A stretch of 64,000 nucleotides of DNA from an uncultured Clostridia bacterium. GTDB lineage: Bacteria > Bacillota > Clostridia > Oscillospirales > Ruminococcaceae. The stretch is taken from assembly GCA_947625375.1 (NCBI GenBank), contig CANQOC010000010.1, forward strand, positions 1 through 64,000. Reading direction: 5' to 3'. The notes beneath the pieces were generated by a model, which was given only the letters and a program-made list of their open reading frames with translations, did not search any database and had not been told where the DNA came from. A program made the position numbers and the translations under genes. Below are positions 40,774 to 49,939 of this stretch, one piece after another. The first letter of the stretch is position 1. Every line of letters begins with the position of its first letter.

Positions 40774-43049
40774 CAGAGCTTGTTTCTCTGAATCTTTCCG
40801 CTGATGGTCTTCGGGAGCTCGTCGCGGAACGCGATTACACGCGGGTATTTATAGGGTGCGGTGTGACTCTTAACGTAGTTCTGGATTTCCTTTTTAAGCT
40901 CGTCGGTGCCGACGGTGCCCTTTGTGAGAACGATGCTCGCCTTTACAATCTGTCCCCTGATTTCGTCCGGAACGGCGGAGACGCCGCACTCAAGGACATA
41001 GGGAAGCTCCATGATGACGCTCTCAATCTCGAACGGGCCGATTCGGTATCCCGACGACTTGATGACGTCGTCGACGCGGGAGACGTACCAGAAATAGCCG
41101 TCCTCGTCGCGCCAAGCGGTGTCGCCGGTGTGATAATATCCGTCGTGCCAAGCCTCGTCGGTGAGCTGCTTGTTGAGGTAGTATTCCTTATAGAGTCCGA
41201 CCGGAGCGCCGTCCGAGGTTTTGATGCAGATTTCGCCGACCTCGCCGTTTGCGCACGGCTTGCCGTCCGGGTCGAGAATGTCGATGTCGTACTGGGGCGA
41301 GGCCTTGCCCATCGAGCCGTACTTCGGGGTGTCGCCGTAGAGGTTGCCGATGACGAGGGTCGTCTCGGTCTGTCCGAAGCCCTCCATTATTTCGAGACCG
41401 GTCGCCTGCTTGAACTGTTTCGCGACCTCGGGGTTGAGCGCCTCGCCGGCGGTGGTCATGTGGTGGATTGACGAGAGGTCGTATACCGAGAGGTCTTCCT
41501 TTATCATCATTCTCAGCATCGTCGGAGGCGCGCAGAAGGTGGTGATGCCGTATTTCGCGAAGAGCGGCATGATGTCGGCGGCGTCGAACTTATCGAAGTC
41601 ATAGACGAAGACCGCGCCCTCGCAGAGCCACTGTCCGTAGAGCTTTCCCCAGAGGGACTTGCCCCAGCCGGTGTCGGAAATCGTCAGGTGCAGGCCGTCG
41701 CGCTCGCAGCAGTGCCAGTATTTTGCGGTGACGAAGTGCCCGAGGGCGTATGTATGAGCGTGCGCCGCCATCTTCGGGTTGCCGGTCGTGCCGGACGTGA
41801 AGAACATGAGCGCCATGTCGCTTCCGGCGGAGCAGTCCTCGGGGCGCTCGTATTTTCCGGTGAAGAGCGGGTATTCGTTGTCGAAGTCGTGCCAGCCGTC
41901 CTTCTGTCCGCCGACGAGGATTTTTGTGCGGACGGTCGGGCACTGTGCCGCGGCTCTTTCGGCGATATCGGCGACGTCGCCGTCGGCAGTGCAGAGAATG
42001 GCCGAGACGCTCGCGCTGTTGAAGCGGTAGACGAAGTCGTGCTCCTTAAGCTGATTCGTCGCGGGGATTGCGACCGCGCCGAGCTTGTGAAGCGCAACCA
42101 TCGCGTACCAGAACTGGTAGTGCCGCTTTAAGACGAGCATTACCTTATCGCCGCGCTTTATGCCGAGCGAGCGGAAATAGTTTGCGGTCTGATTCGAGGC
42201 GCGCTTGATGTCCTTGAAGGTGAATCTTCTCTCGACCTTGTGCTTGTCGAGGTGGACCATCGCGAGCTTTTCGGGATATGCGTCGGCGATTGCGTCGACG
42301 CAGTCGAAGCCGAAGTTGAAGGTCTCGGTGTTCTTGAATTTAAGGCTCTTAAGGCAGCCGTTTTCGTCCTCGACGGTGTCGACGAACTTCTCGCACAAAA
42401 GCGTGCTGCGCTGGGGTCTGTTCGCCTGAATGACAGAGGTCCTGACGGTCTCTTCTGAGGTGTCCTCGCCCGGGAGTACGACCGCGAGGAAGACGCAGTC
42501 CTTTCCGTCGACGGCAATCATTCCGTGGGGTGTCGAGGAGTTGTAGTAGATGCTGTCGCCCTCGCCGAGAACCTCGGTGTGATTCCCGACCTGTACCTTA
42601 AGGCTTCCCGAGATGATGAGGTCGAACTCCTGTCCGCTGTGCTTCGTAAGGTGAATCGGGACGTTCTGCTGCGCCTCGCTGTATTCGTACTTGACCCAGT
42701 ACGGCTCGGCGATTTTGTTGCGGAATTTGGGCGCGAGGTTTGCGATGTCGATGCCCTTTTCGCGCGCCGTGACCTGTCCCGTGCCCTTTCGGGTGAGGTT
42801 ATAGCTCGAAAGTCTTGCGGCGCTGCGTCCTTCAAGAAGGTCGGTCAGGTCGATTTCAAACGCGAGCGCGCACTTGTGGATAAAAGTGAACGGAAGGTCG
42901 GCTTCGGCGCTTTCGTATTTAAGGTACTCTTCCTCCGAAACCTCGGTCTTTTCGGCCATTTCTGAGGTGCTCCAGCCCATTATTTCGCGCATTTCGCGAA
43001 TTCTTTCGGCGACCTCGAAGAGCTGTGTCTGTGTTGCGGTCTGACTCAT
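40773..43049 (-). CDS. HTH-cupin-acyl-CoA synthetase fusion
   Basis: A 758-residue, three-part protein. Residues about 8-70 are an XRE-type HTH (IREMREIMGWSTSEMAEKTE). Residues about 125-200 are a cupin barrel (HSGQEFDLIISGSLKVQVGN). From about 235 comes an AMP-forming acyl-CoA/acetyl-CoA synthetase with FTSGTTGNPK, EGFGQTETT, YHTGD and the C-terminal lysine motif PKTISGKIQR. It would activate a carboxylic acid, plausibly branched-chain, to its CoA ester. The HTH-cupin half looks like a ligand-sensing repressor, so it may both sense and use its substrate. ATG 43049 follows AAGGAGAG. It heads the T-box operon. Confidence 0.9.
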   Translation of the reverse strand: MSQTATQTQLFEVAERIREMREIMGWSTSEMAEKTEVSEEEYLKYESAEADLPFTFIHKCALAFEIDLTDLLEGRSAARLSSYNLTRKGTGQVTAREKGIDIANLAPKFRNKIAEPYWVKYEYSEAQQNVPIHLTKHSGQEFDLIISGSLKVQVGNHTEVLGEGDSIYYNSSTPHGMIAVDGKDCVFLAVVLPGEDTSEETVRTSVIQANRPQRSTLLCEKFVDTVEDENGCLKSLKFKNTETFNFGFDCVDAIADAYPEKLAMVHLDKHKVERRFTFKDIKRASNQTANYFRSLGIKRGDKVMLVLKRHYQFWYAMVALHKLGAVAIPATNQLKEHDFVYRFNSASVSAILCTADGDVADIAERAAAQCPTVRTKILVGGQKDGWHDFDNEYPLFTGKYERPEDCSAGSDMALMFFTSGTTGNPKMAAHAHTYALGHFVTAKYWHCCERDGLHLTISDTGWGKSLWGKLYGQWLCEGAVFVYDFDKFDAADIMPLFAKYGITTFCAPPTMLRMMIKEDLSVYDLSSIHHMTTAGEALNPEVAKQFKQATGLEIMEGFGQTETTLVIGNLYGDTPKYGSMGKASPQYDIDILDPDGKPCANGEVGEICIKTSDGAPVGLYKEYYLNKQLTDEAWHDGYYHTGDTAWRDEDGYFWYVSRVDDVIKSSGYRIGPFEIESVIMELPYVLECGVSAVPDEIRGQIVKASIVLTKGTVGTDELKKEIQNYVKSHTAPYKYPRVIAFRDELPKTISGKIQRNKL

Positions 43050-43094
43050 TGGTGTTCTCTCCTTAATAAAGAATGATTTAGCGGCATACCGTCG

Positions 43095-43371
43095 GGGCAA
43101 CAAAAAATCGCCCCAAATCGCTTTGAGACGAGAATTTTCCCGCGGTACCACTCAAATTGCAGGCGCTTTAAACGCCATGCCTCTTAAATCGGCTCATCAA
43201 AAGCCTTCCGCTTTAACGCGCGGACGCGGAAGACGCCTACCCCGACGGAATCGGCTCGGGCCTTCGGCTCGGAAGTGATGTGAACTCTTCTGCGCTCTTC
43301 GGGATTCCACCGTCCCCGACTCTCTTTGAAGCGCGGTAGAAGCGTTCCGTCTTCGTCATCGCCTTTTATTT
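43095..43371 (-). ncRNA. T-box leader, isoleucine specifier likely
   Basis: On the minus strand the leader contains an AGAGAG...GGTGGAA Stem I region and a specifier loop in which ATC precedes ACTTCCGAG. The canonical T-box follows as GAGTGGTACCGCGGG near 43138-43153. The terminator is CGTCTC paired with GGGGCG followed by ATTTTTT. Uncharged tRNA binding would favour antitermination. ATC (Ile) is the best codon by position relative to the conserved AC..GAG; ACA or TCA are less likely. The leader precedes the synthetase-VOR operon. Confidence 0.9.
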
Positions 43372-43377
43372 TCAGAT

Positions 43378-43406
43378 ATTATATCACCGCTTTAAAACTC
43401 TGTCAA
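43378..43406 (-). promoter_or_regulatory. Consensus promoter of the T-box operon
   Basis: On the minus strand TTGACA, 17 bp, TATAAT. Confidence 0.85.
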
Positions 43407-43479
43407 TCGGCGATTTTAATAAATTTTTGCGGTCAGACGCGGCGGGATTACGCAAAATAACGGGGAAGGGCGTATAGAG

Positions 43480-44253
43480 GACAGAAGTGAGATTGTCAGA
43501 AGTCAGAAGATGGAAGGTAGAGGTTAAATGATAGAAGATAGAAGTCTGATTTCTGACCTCTCATATCTGTCTTCTGACTGCGACGGCGCGACCACTCCCC
43601 TCAAGGGGAGTGGTACCGGGCGGGGAGGACACTTGCGCAGGTATATTAAAAGCATGAGCGGCGTCATACCTTGCCTAAAAGGAGTCCGCCTTTGGCGGAC
43701 GGCTAATCACATCACCTTAGCGGTGACGTGATTACGCCTGTTCCCCCACCCCTACCCCTCCCAGACGGGGAGGGGACATGGAGGACACTTTGGCAGGTTT
43801 TAGAAAAATTGTGTGCTGACGCACTGCCGTAAATAAGGAATTCGCTTCGCTCATACCATTTTTAGACTCCCACCCCCTTCCCCCTCCCACATGGGAGGGG
43901 GTTCGTTGCCAAAGTTTGGAGAGCCGCCTGACGGCGGGGGAAATTTGTTGTAGCGTCATGCTTAGCTATTGGTGCACGCTTTGTGGCGGACGATAAACGT
44001 ATCATTTTTGATGTTTCTCCGTTCTTTTCCTTCCACACCCCCTGCCCGATTAGAGGACAGAAGTGAGATTGTCAGAAGTCAGAAGTTAGAGATTAGAAGA
44101 TAGAGGATAGAAAACAGAAGTCTGATTTCTGACCTCTCATATCTGTCTTCTGACCGCGACGGCGCGACCACTACCCTCGAGGGGAGTGGTACCGGGTGGG
44201 GAGGACACTTTCGCAGGTTTTAGAAAAAATGCGTGCTGACGCACTGCCCTGTT
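43480..44253. repeat. Nested intergenic repeat block
   Basis: No gene is recognisable. Heptamer-type tracts (43480-43570 and 44054-44155) are nearly identical to each other. Both lead into GACGGCGCGACCACT...GGGGAGTGGTACCGGG and then GTGCTGACGCACTGCC with GAATTCGCTTCGCTCAT. The latter also appears near 43820-43855. GC-rich inverted repeats (CCCTCCCA..TGGGAGGG) lie between. The pattern suggests serial duplication of a small non-coding element. Confidence 0.7.
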
Positions 44254-44336
44254 ATAAGGAATTCGCTTCGCTCATGCTATCTATAGACTCCTATCCCCCT
44301 GTCCCCCTTTCCACATGGAAAGGGGGAACGCATCGC
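44254..44336 (+). repeat. Repeat unit R1, forward copy
   Basis: A stretch of about 80 bp (ATAAGGAATTCGCTTCGCTC ... CACATGGAAAGGGGG) recurs in inverted orientation at 46831-46907, on the other side of the arabinofuranosidase gene. Confidence 0.7.
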
Positions 44337-44465
44337 TTCGGCTGTCTGCGGTAGAAGCAGCGGAGGCGCAGCCGCGACCGCCGAAAGGCGGTCGAAACGA
44401 AGGCAGCAGAAAAAATCCCTCCGGGTTTTTCCTGCTGCCTTCGTTTGCGCGCGAAGCGCGCCCGG

Positions 44466-44564
44466 CTGCGTGCATAAGCTTGTTTTATAGCTGTTCACGC
44501 TTCGCAATCGTATACGATTGATTGCTCGCGTTCACAGATAAAACAAGCGTATGCTCCTATGGCG
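44466..44564 (+). repeat. Repeat unit R2, copy 1 (99 bp)
   Basis: Nearly identical and in the same orientation to 46696-46794. It can fold into a long imperfect hairpin (GCATAAGCTTGTTTTAT with ATAAAACAAGCGTATGC). Possible MITE-like element or structured RNA. Confidence 0.75.
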
Positions 44565-44802
44565 GGATTATGAAACGAAAGCAGAATCAAATTGCCCGCC
44601 TTCGTCATACATGCACAAACTTTTCCGCGAGCGTGCTCGGCAGTTTCCCACATTGGTCATGCGCGAAGGTCCGGCTGATACGGCGAGGCTGTTTTACCCC
44701 GCCGCGCATGCTGCCCGGCAAGTCCACGCACGGTTTTTTGCGGCGCGGACAGCCGCCATGACGCCGCATAACAATATATCAAAAAAATCCTCTAAAAAGC
44801 TG

Positions 44803-44831
44803 TTGACACGGGGGCATTTAACGTGTAAAAT
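44803..44831 (+). promoter_or_regulatory. Promoter of the GH51 gene
   Basis: TTGACA, 17 bp, TAAAAT, about 30 bp before the start codon. Confidence 0.82.
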
Positions 44832-44861
44832 ATCAGCATAAAGACTTGTAGGAGGATAATT

Positions 44862-46334
44862 ATGGCTGATTTGAAAATGACAATCGACAAGACCAACAGA
44901 ATATCAAAAATCAACAAGGAAATTTACGGGCACTTCGCCGAGCACCTCGGCCGCTGCATCTACGGCGGAATCTATGTCGGCAAGGACTCGCCCATTCCGA
45001 ACGTCAACGGAATCCGCACCGACGTCGTCGAGGCGCTTAAGGCGATAAAGCTTCCGGTCCTCCGCTGGCCGGGCGGCTGTTTTGCCGATACATATCACTG
45101 GCGCGACGGCATCGGTCCGAAGGAAAACCGAAAGAAAATCGTCAATATCCACTGGGGCGGCGTCACCGAGGACAACTCCTTCGGGACGCACGAATTCCTC
45201 GACTTCTGCGAAGCCGTCGGCTGTGAGGCATATGTCGCGCTGAACGTCGGCTCAGGGACGGTTCAGGAGGCCGCCGAGTGGATGGAATACATGACCTCGG
45301 CAAACGAAAGTCCGATGACCGAGCTCAGAAAGAAGAACGGCCGCGAAAAGCCTTGGAAGGTCAAGTATGTCGGCATCGGCAACGAAAACTGGGGCTGCGG
45401 CGGCGAGATGAACGCCGACTTCTATTCGAGCCTCTATAAACAGTACCACTGCTTCGCAAGAGGCGCCGAGCAGCAGATTGCCTGCGGCCCCAACTCGAAC
45501 GATGTCGGCTGGACCGAGGCGATGATGAGCAAAGTCGGCGCACATCAGATGCAGGGTCTTTCGCTTCATCACTACACCGTCCCGACAAATCAGTGGGAGC
45601 ACAAGGGCGATTCCGTAAGCTTCTCGGAGGACGAATACTACAACACCCTCCAGCACACTTGGTTCATGGAGAGAATCCTCAAGGACCAAGAGGCGGTCAT
45701 GCAGAGATATGACAATGACCACAGAATCGGCCTTGTCGTCGACGAGTGGGGACTTTGGGCGGACGTCATCGAGGGCACAAACCCCGGCTTCCTCTATCAG
45801 CAGAACACGATGCGCGACGCCGTCCTTGCCGCAATCAACCTCAATCTCTTCAATCAACATTCGTCGAGAGTCAAGATGGCGAACATCGCGCAGATGGTGA
45901 ACGTCCTCCAGGCCATCATTCTCACCGAGGGCGAAAAGATGGTCAAGACCCCGACGTATCACGTCTTCGATATGTTCAAGGAGCACATGGAGGCCGAGCT
46001 TGTCTATTCGTCCTGCGAAAACAAGGAGATTGAAGCGAAGGACGGGAAATTCCCCGCGGTTTCGCAGTCGGTCTCGGTCGACGCCGACGGAAAAATGCAC
46101 ATCACAATCAGCAACGCCTCTCTCGACGAGGATTTCGGCATCGACTGCGCGATTCCGCGCTCGGAATACAAGACCGTTTCGGCGAAGATTCTCACCGAAA
46201 AGTACAACGCGCTAAACGATTTCGACGCGCCCGACCGCGTCGTCCCGAAAAACTTCGACGGAATTAAGCTTAGCGGCGAAAAGCTGAGCTTCACTCTGCC
46301 GCGCTGCTCGGTTCTGGCGATTGAGCTGTGCTGA
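44862..46334 (+). CDS. abfA: GH51 alpha-L-arabinofuranosidase
   Basis: A 490-residue intracellular retaining arabinofuranosidase that removes arabinose from arabinoxylan and arabinan oligosaccharides. GH51 landmarks are the N-terminal IYGHFAEHLGRCIYGGI, RWPGGCFADTYHW, acid/base E175 in GIGNENWGCGG and nucleophile E295 in VVDEWGLW. Length is typical. AGGAGGATAATT precedes ATG. It overlaps a small downstream gene by seven bases and is flanked by repeat copies on both sides. Confidence 0.95.
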   Translation: MADLKMTIDKTNRISKINKEIYGHFAEHLGRCIYGGIYVGKDSPIPNVNGIRTDVVEALKAIKLPVLRWPGGCFADTYHWRDGIGPKENRKKIVNIHWGGVTEDNSFGTHEFLDFCEAVGCEAYVALNVGSGTVQEAAEWMEYMTSANESPMTELRKKNGREKPWKVKYVGIGNENWGCGGEMNADFYSSLYKQYHCFARGAEQQIACGPNSNDVGWTEAMMSKVGAHQMQGLSLHHYTVPTNQWEHKGDSVSFSEDEYYNTLQHTWFMERILKDQEAVMQRYDNDHRIGLVVDEWGLWADVIEGTNPGFLYQQNTMRDAVLAAINLNLFNQHSSRVKMANIAQMVNVLQAIILTEGEKMVKTPTYHVFDMFKEHMEAELVYSSCENKEIEAKDGKFPAVSQSVSVDADGKMHITISNASLDEDFGIDCAIPRSEYKTVSAKILTEKYNALNDFDAPDRVVPKNFDGIKLSGEKLSFTLPRCSVLAIELC

Positions 46335-46591
46335 GCGAGAAAAAGCCGTTCTGCAAGCGGTGTCTTCTCTTGGACATCGACCCCGACGGACTCTATAAAA
46401 AGGTCAGCGAGCTTATTTCGCTGATGCCGGAGGACATAAGGGCGGACGCCGACGAATACGAGCGCCGGCTGTCGCTCTGCCGCTCCTGCGCGAGCCTTCG
46501 GGACGGACTCTGCGGCGAATGCGGCTGCTTCGTCGAGCTCCGCGCCGCGGCGAAGAAGAACTACTGCCCGAGCGCGTATCACTACTGGTGA
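46328..46591 (+). CDS. Small cysteine-rich (DUF6171-like) protein
   Basis: An 87-residue protein with four Cys pairs or clusters (CKRCLL, CRSCASLRDGLCGECGCF, NYCP), probably binding zinc. The middle helix (YERRLSLCRSC) resembles a small family of unknown function common in clostridia. It starts at GTG overlapping the arabinofuranosidase stop, so it is translationally coupled. Role unknown. Confidence 0.75.
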   Translation: MLSEKKPFCKRCLLLDIDPDGLYKKVSELISLMPEDIRADADEYERRLSLCRSCASLRDGLCGECGCFVELRAAAKKNYCPSAYHYW

Positions 46592-46695
46592 GGCGGGCGC
46601 AGTCCGATGCGCGAAGCGCATGAACAAAAGAGCAGGAAAACTCCAGTTGGAGCTTTCCTGCTTATTTTGTTCCGACCGCCTTCGGCGGTCGAGGA

Positions 46696-46794
46696 CTGCG
46701 TGCATAAGCTTGTTTTATAGCTGTTCACGCATCGCAATCGAGAACGATTGATTGCTCGCGTTCACAGATAAAACAAGCGTATGCTCCTATGGCG
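46696..46794 (+). repeat. Repeat unit R2, copy 2
   Basis: Second copy of the 99-bp hairpin-forming unit at 44466-44564. It is preceded by a GC-rich hairpin (GAGCAGGAAA...TTTCCTGCTT, about 46632-46666) that may terminate the arabinofuranosidase transcript. Confidence 0.75.
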
Positions 46795-46830
46795 TGTGGT
46801 TTTGAACAGACGTAGCTTTGGTGTGTCAAA

Positions 46831-46907
46831 CACCCCCTTTCCATGTGGAAAAGGGGGGACAGGGGGATAGGAGTTTTAAGATAGCATGAGCGAAGCGAAT
46901 TCCTTAT
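46831..46907 (-). repeat. Repeat unit R1, inverted copy
   Basis: Inverted copy of 44254-44336, followed by a heptamer tract (CTCTACCCTCCATCTTCTAT). The two inverted copies bracket the GH51 locus. Confidence 0.7.
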
Positions 46908-46931
46908 CCTCTACCCTCCATCTTCTATCCT

Positions 46932-47159
46932 CTACCCTCTATCTTCCCCATCCTCCACAATCACCGTGCCGTTCGGCATCTCGGGGATTACCAGCGCGCA
47001 AATGATGTACGCGAGAATGCCCGTGCCGAAGCAGAGGGCAAGAATCGCCCAGATGACCCGGATGAGGGTCGGGTCAATGTTGAAATACTCCCCTATTCCG
47101 CCGCAGACGCCGGATACTTGGCGGTTGCTGCGCGACTTATAAAGCTTCTTTGTTGCCAT
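46932..47159 (-). CDS. PspC-domain membrane protein
   Basis: A 75-residue protein with the PspC signature (YKSRSNRQVSGVCGGIGEYF, then NIDPTLIRVIWAIL) and one long hydrophobic segment. PspC-type proteins sense or respond to membrane stress. ATG 47159 follows GGAGGTAAACGAA. It lies 19 bp after the FNT gene, so the two are likely co-transcribed. Confidence 0.88.
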   Translation of the reverse strand: MATKKLYKSRSNRQVSGVCGGIGEYFNIDPTLIRVIWAILALCFGTGILAYIICALVIPEMPNGTVIVEDGEDRG

Positions 47160-47178
47160 TTCGTTTACCTCCAATCCG

Positions 47179-47796
47179 TCAGACGGTGTTTTTAAGTCTT
47201 ACAAGTGCGGCGAGTGTGAGCGCGCCGACGGTGTTCCCGAGCACCACTGCGATGATGAACCCGAGATATTCAATCCCGATCATTCCCGCCGCGGCGAAAT
47301 AAAACATATCCGCAATCGAGTGCTCAAATCCCGCCAGAATAAATACCGGTATGCAGAAGATTATCCCGACGTCGCTCCCGAGCTTATATATCTTCACGGC
47401 GGCATACATCAGCACCCCGCAGAAGCACCCGAGCAGAAATGCCTTTAAAATTCCCCCGTCGAGCTTCGCGATGCAGCTCTCGGCAGCCCTATCGATAATC
47501 TGCGGTCTTGCGGCGCGCATTATCAGTCCGGTGACCGTTGAGCCGATAAAGTTTCCGAGCAGTCCGACAAAGAGCGCGGCACAGATTTTTCCGTCGAATT
47601 CTTCGGCGCAGAAGCCGATTTTCCCCGTGAACAAATAAAGGTCAAGGTGACAGATGCAAAGCAGGGCGACGGAGAAGAGCACCGCTCCCAAAAACCTGTT
47701 TTCAACGCTCAGAAGAACCGTTCCCCCGATTGAAATAAGGAGTCCGGAGGCAATCCCGCCGAAAAACGCGGGGAAATGTGTCCTAAGCTTTTTCAT
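47179..47796 (-). CDS. Formate/nitrite (FNT) family channel-like protein
   Basis: A 205-residue membrane protein with six hydrophobic helices. Segments recognisable from the FNT family include LYLFTGKIGF, GLLGNFIGS and GFEHSIADMFYF, the latter carrying the conserved pore histidine. It is shorter than typical FNT channels (about 260-280 residues). It would move formate, nitrite or a related small anion; formate suits a fermenter. Confidence 0.82.
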   Translation of the reverse strand: MKKLRTHFPAFFGGIASGLLISIGGTVLLSVENRFLGAVLFSVALLCICHLDLYLFTGKIGFCAEEFDGKICAALFVGLLGNFIGSTVTGLIMRAARPQIIDRAAESCIAKLDGGILKAFLLGCFCGVLMYAAVKIYKLGSDVGIIFCIPVFILAGFEHSIADMFYFAAAGMIGIEYLGFIIAVVLGNTVGALTLAALVRLKNTV

Positions 47797-47818
47797 GTTT
47801 TTCCCTCTCAGTTCAATT

Positions 47819-49000
47819 TTATCCGTTAAGCATTTTATAGAGCCGCACCATCGCCTCGGTGGTCCTTTCGCGGGTCGAGAACGACGTCAGCCTGAAATAT
47901 CCGGCGCCGTTTTTGCCGAAGCCCTCGCCCGGAGTGCCGACGACGTTCGCCTCGGTAAGAAGCCTGTCGAAGAACTCCCATGAACCCGCTCCGTTCGGGC
48001 ACTTGAGCCAGATATAGGGCGAATTCTTCCCGCCGTAATACTTTATTCCGCAGCGGTCGAGACCGTTCATCAGAATCCTCGCGTTCTCCTGATAATAGGC
48101 GATGTTTTCTTTGACCTGCCGCTGTCCCTCGGGGGTGAAGACCGCCTCGGCGGCCCGCTGAATCACATAGGCGACGCCGTTGAACTTTGTCGTCTGACGC
48201 CTCAGCCACATCGCGTTGAGGTCGCCCTCCGCCTTCAATGTCTTCGGGACGATTGTATATCCGCACCTTGTGCCGGTAAAGCCGGCAGTCTTCGAGAGCG
48301 AGCAGAATTCGATTACGCACTCCCTCGCGCCCTCGACCTCGTAGGCCGTTCTCGGGACATCGGAGTCGGTGACAAATGCCTCATATGCCGAATCGAGAAG
48401 AATCACGGCGCCGTTTTCGCGGGCATAGTCAATCCACTCCTTAAGCTGTGCGCGGGTATATGCCGCTCCGGTCGGATTGTTCGGCGTACAAAGATAGATT
48501 ATGTCCGCCTTTACGCTCCTGTCCGGCATCGGCAGGAAGCCGTTCTCCTCGGTCGCGTCGGCATAGATAATCCTCCGCCCCGCCATGACGTTTGTGTCGA
48601 CGTATACCGGATATACCGGGTCGGTCACAAGGACGGTGTTGTCGGCGTCGAAGAGGTCGAGGATATTTCCGAGGTCGCTCTTTGCGCCGTCCGAGACAAA
48701 GATTTCCCAGTAGTCGAGGTCGACCCCGCGCGCGGCGTAGTACCCCTTTATCGCGTTGATGAGGAAGTCATAGCCGTTGTCGTCGACATAGCCGCGGAAG
48801 GTCTCTTTCCTGCCCATCTCCGCCGCCGCCTTTTCCATCGCTTCGACGACCGCCGGCGCAAGCGGCAGGGTCACGTCGCCGATGCCCATTTTGATGATGT
48901 CCGCCTCGGGGTGCGCCGAGGCGTACTCGCGAAGCCGGTGGGCAATCTCGATGAACAGGTAGCTCTTTTTTACGTTTTCATAGTTGCAGTTTATTTTCAT
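47819..49000 (-). CDS. dapL: LL-diaminopimelate aminotransferase
   Basis: A 393-residue class I PLP aminotransferase that converts tetrahydrodipicolinate directly to LL-diaminopimelate. It begins INCNYENVKKSYLFIEIAHR and has DapL-type MGIGDVTLPLAPAVVEAM. The internal lysine lies in CSLSKTAGFTGTRCGY. ATG 49000 is preceded by AGAAAGGTGATACCA. Its presence, with no acetylase or succinylase genes nearby, points to the aminotransferase lysine pathway. It is separated from dapF by a repeat-filled gap. Confidence 0.93.
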   Translation of the reverse strand: MKINCNYENVKKSYLFIEIAHRLREYASAHPEADIIKMGIGDVTLPLAPAVVEAMEKAAAEMGRKETFRGYVDDNGYDFLINAIKGYYAARGVDLDYWEIFVSDGAKSDLGNILDLFDADNTVLVTDPVYPVYVDTNVMAGRRIIYADATEENGFLPMPDRSVKADIIYLCTPNNPTGAAYTRAQLKEWIDYARENGAVILLDSAYEAFVTDSDVPRTAYEVEGARECVIEFCSLSKTAGFTGTRCGYTIVPKTLKAEGDLNAMWLRRQTTKFNGVAYVIQRAAEAVFTPEGQRQVKENIAYYQENARILMNGLDRCGIKYYGGKNSPYIWLKCPNGAGSWEFFDRLLTEANVVGTPGEGFGKNGAGYFRLTSFSTRERTTEAMVRLYKMLNG

Positions 49001-49054
49001 TGGTATCACCTTTCTTTACTGATTTAGTGTGATTTATAGAGGTTTGATATCTGC

Positions 49055-49930
49055 CGTCTAACATCTATCTTCTATCTTCTGACTTCTATCATCTATCTTC
49101 TAACTTCTGTCTTCTAACCGGGGGCGCAGCCCCCGCGCACGAAGTGCGCGCGCCGACGCGTTCCGCGCGGCGGCAGACCGTCCTCGACGGTCAGGCTGCG
49201 CTCCGGCGGGCGGAAAGCGCAAGCCGGTCATCAATCGCAGGTGTCATAGCGCCGAACTGCGCCGTCGAGGTGCAAAAGCGTCGGCTTGTCAGTCAAGCGA
49301 GGCGGCCGCTCCGCCCGCTTCCGACCGCTGTCCTCTGACTTCTGCCTCTATCTTCTGACCTCTGTCTTCTAACTTCTGCCTTCTAACCGGGGGCGCAGCC
49401 CCCGCGCACGAAGTGCGCGCGCCGACGCGTTCCGCGCGGCGGCAGACCGTCCCCGACGGTCAGGCTGCGCTCCGGCGGGCGGAAAGCGCAAGCCGGTCAT
49501 CATTCGCCGGGATCATAGCGCCGGACTGCGCCGTCGGGGTGCAAATGCGACGGTTTGTCAGTCAAACGAGGCGCCGCTCCGCCCGCTTCCGACATCTGAC
49601 CTCTGACTTCTGCCTCTATCTTCTGACTTCTATCATCTATCTTCTAACTTCTATCTTCTAACCGGGGCGCAGCCCCCGCGCACGAAGTGCGCGCGCCGAC
49701 GCGTTCCGCGCGGCGGCAGACCGTCCCCGACGGTCAGGCTGCGCTCCGGCGGGCGGAAAGCGCAAGCCGGTCATCAATCGCAGGGGTCATAGCGCCGGAC
49801 TGCTTCGTCGAGGTGCAAAAGCGTCGGCTTGTCAGTCAAGCGAGGCGGCCGCTCCGCCCGCTTCTGACATCTGTCTTCCGACATCTGCCTTCTATTTCTG
49901 ACATCTGACCTCTGATATCTGTCCTCTGAC
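49055..49930. repeat. Three tandem copies of a ~205-bp GC-rich unit with heptamer tracts
   Basis: GC-rich units at about 49118-49325, 49387-49593 and 49672-49868 are near-identical, each starting CCGGGGGCGCAGCCCCCGCG or close. They are separated by tracts of 7-bp units (TCTATCT, TCTGACT, TCTAACT). The open frames across the units are by-products of their GC content and have no ribosome sites. No gene is seen between dapL and dapF. Confidence 0.85.
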
Positions 49931-49939
49931 GTGACTCCG

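Noticed and set aside
49144-49908. Three similar 60-80 residue frames starting MRAPTRSARRQT
   Set aside because: They arise from the repeated GC-rich unit, lack ribosome sites and end in heptamer-repeat sequence.
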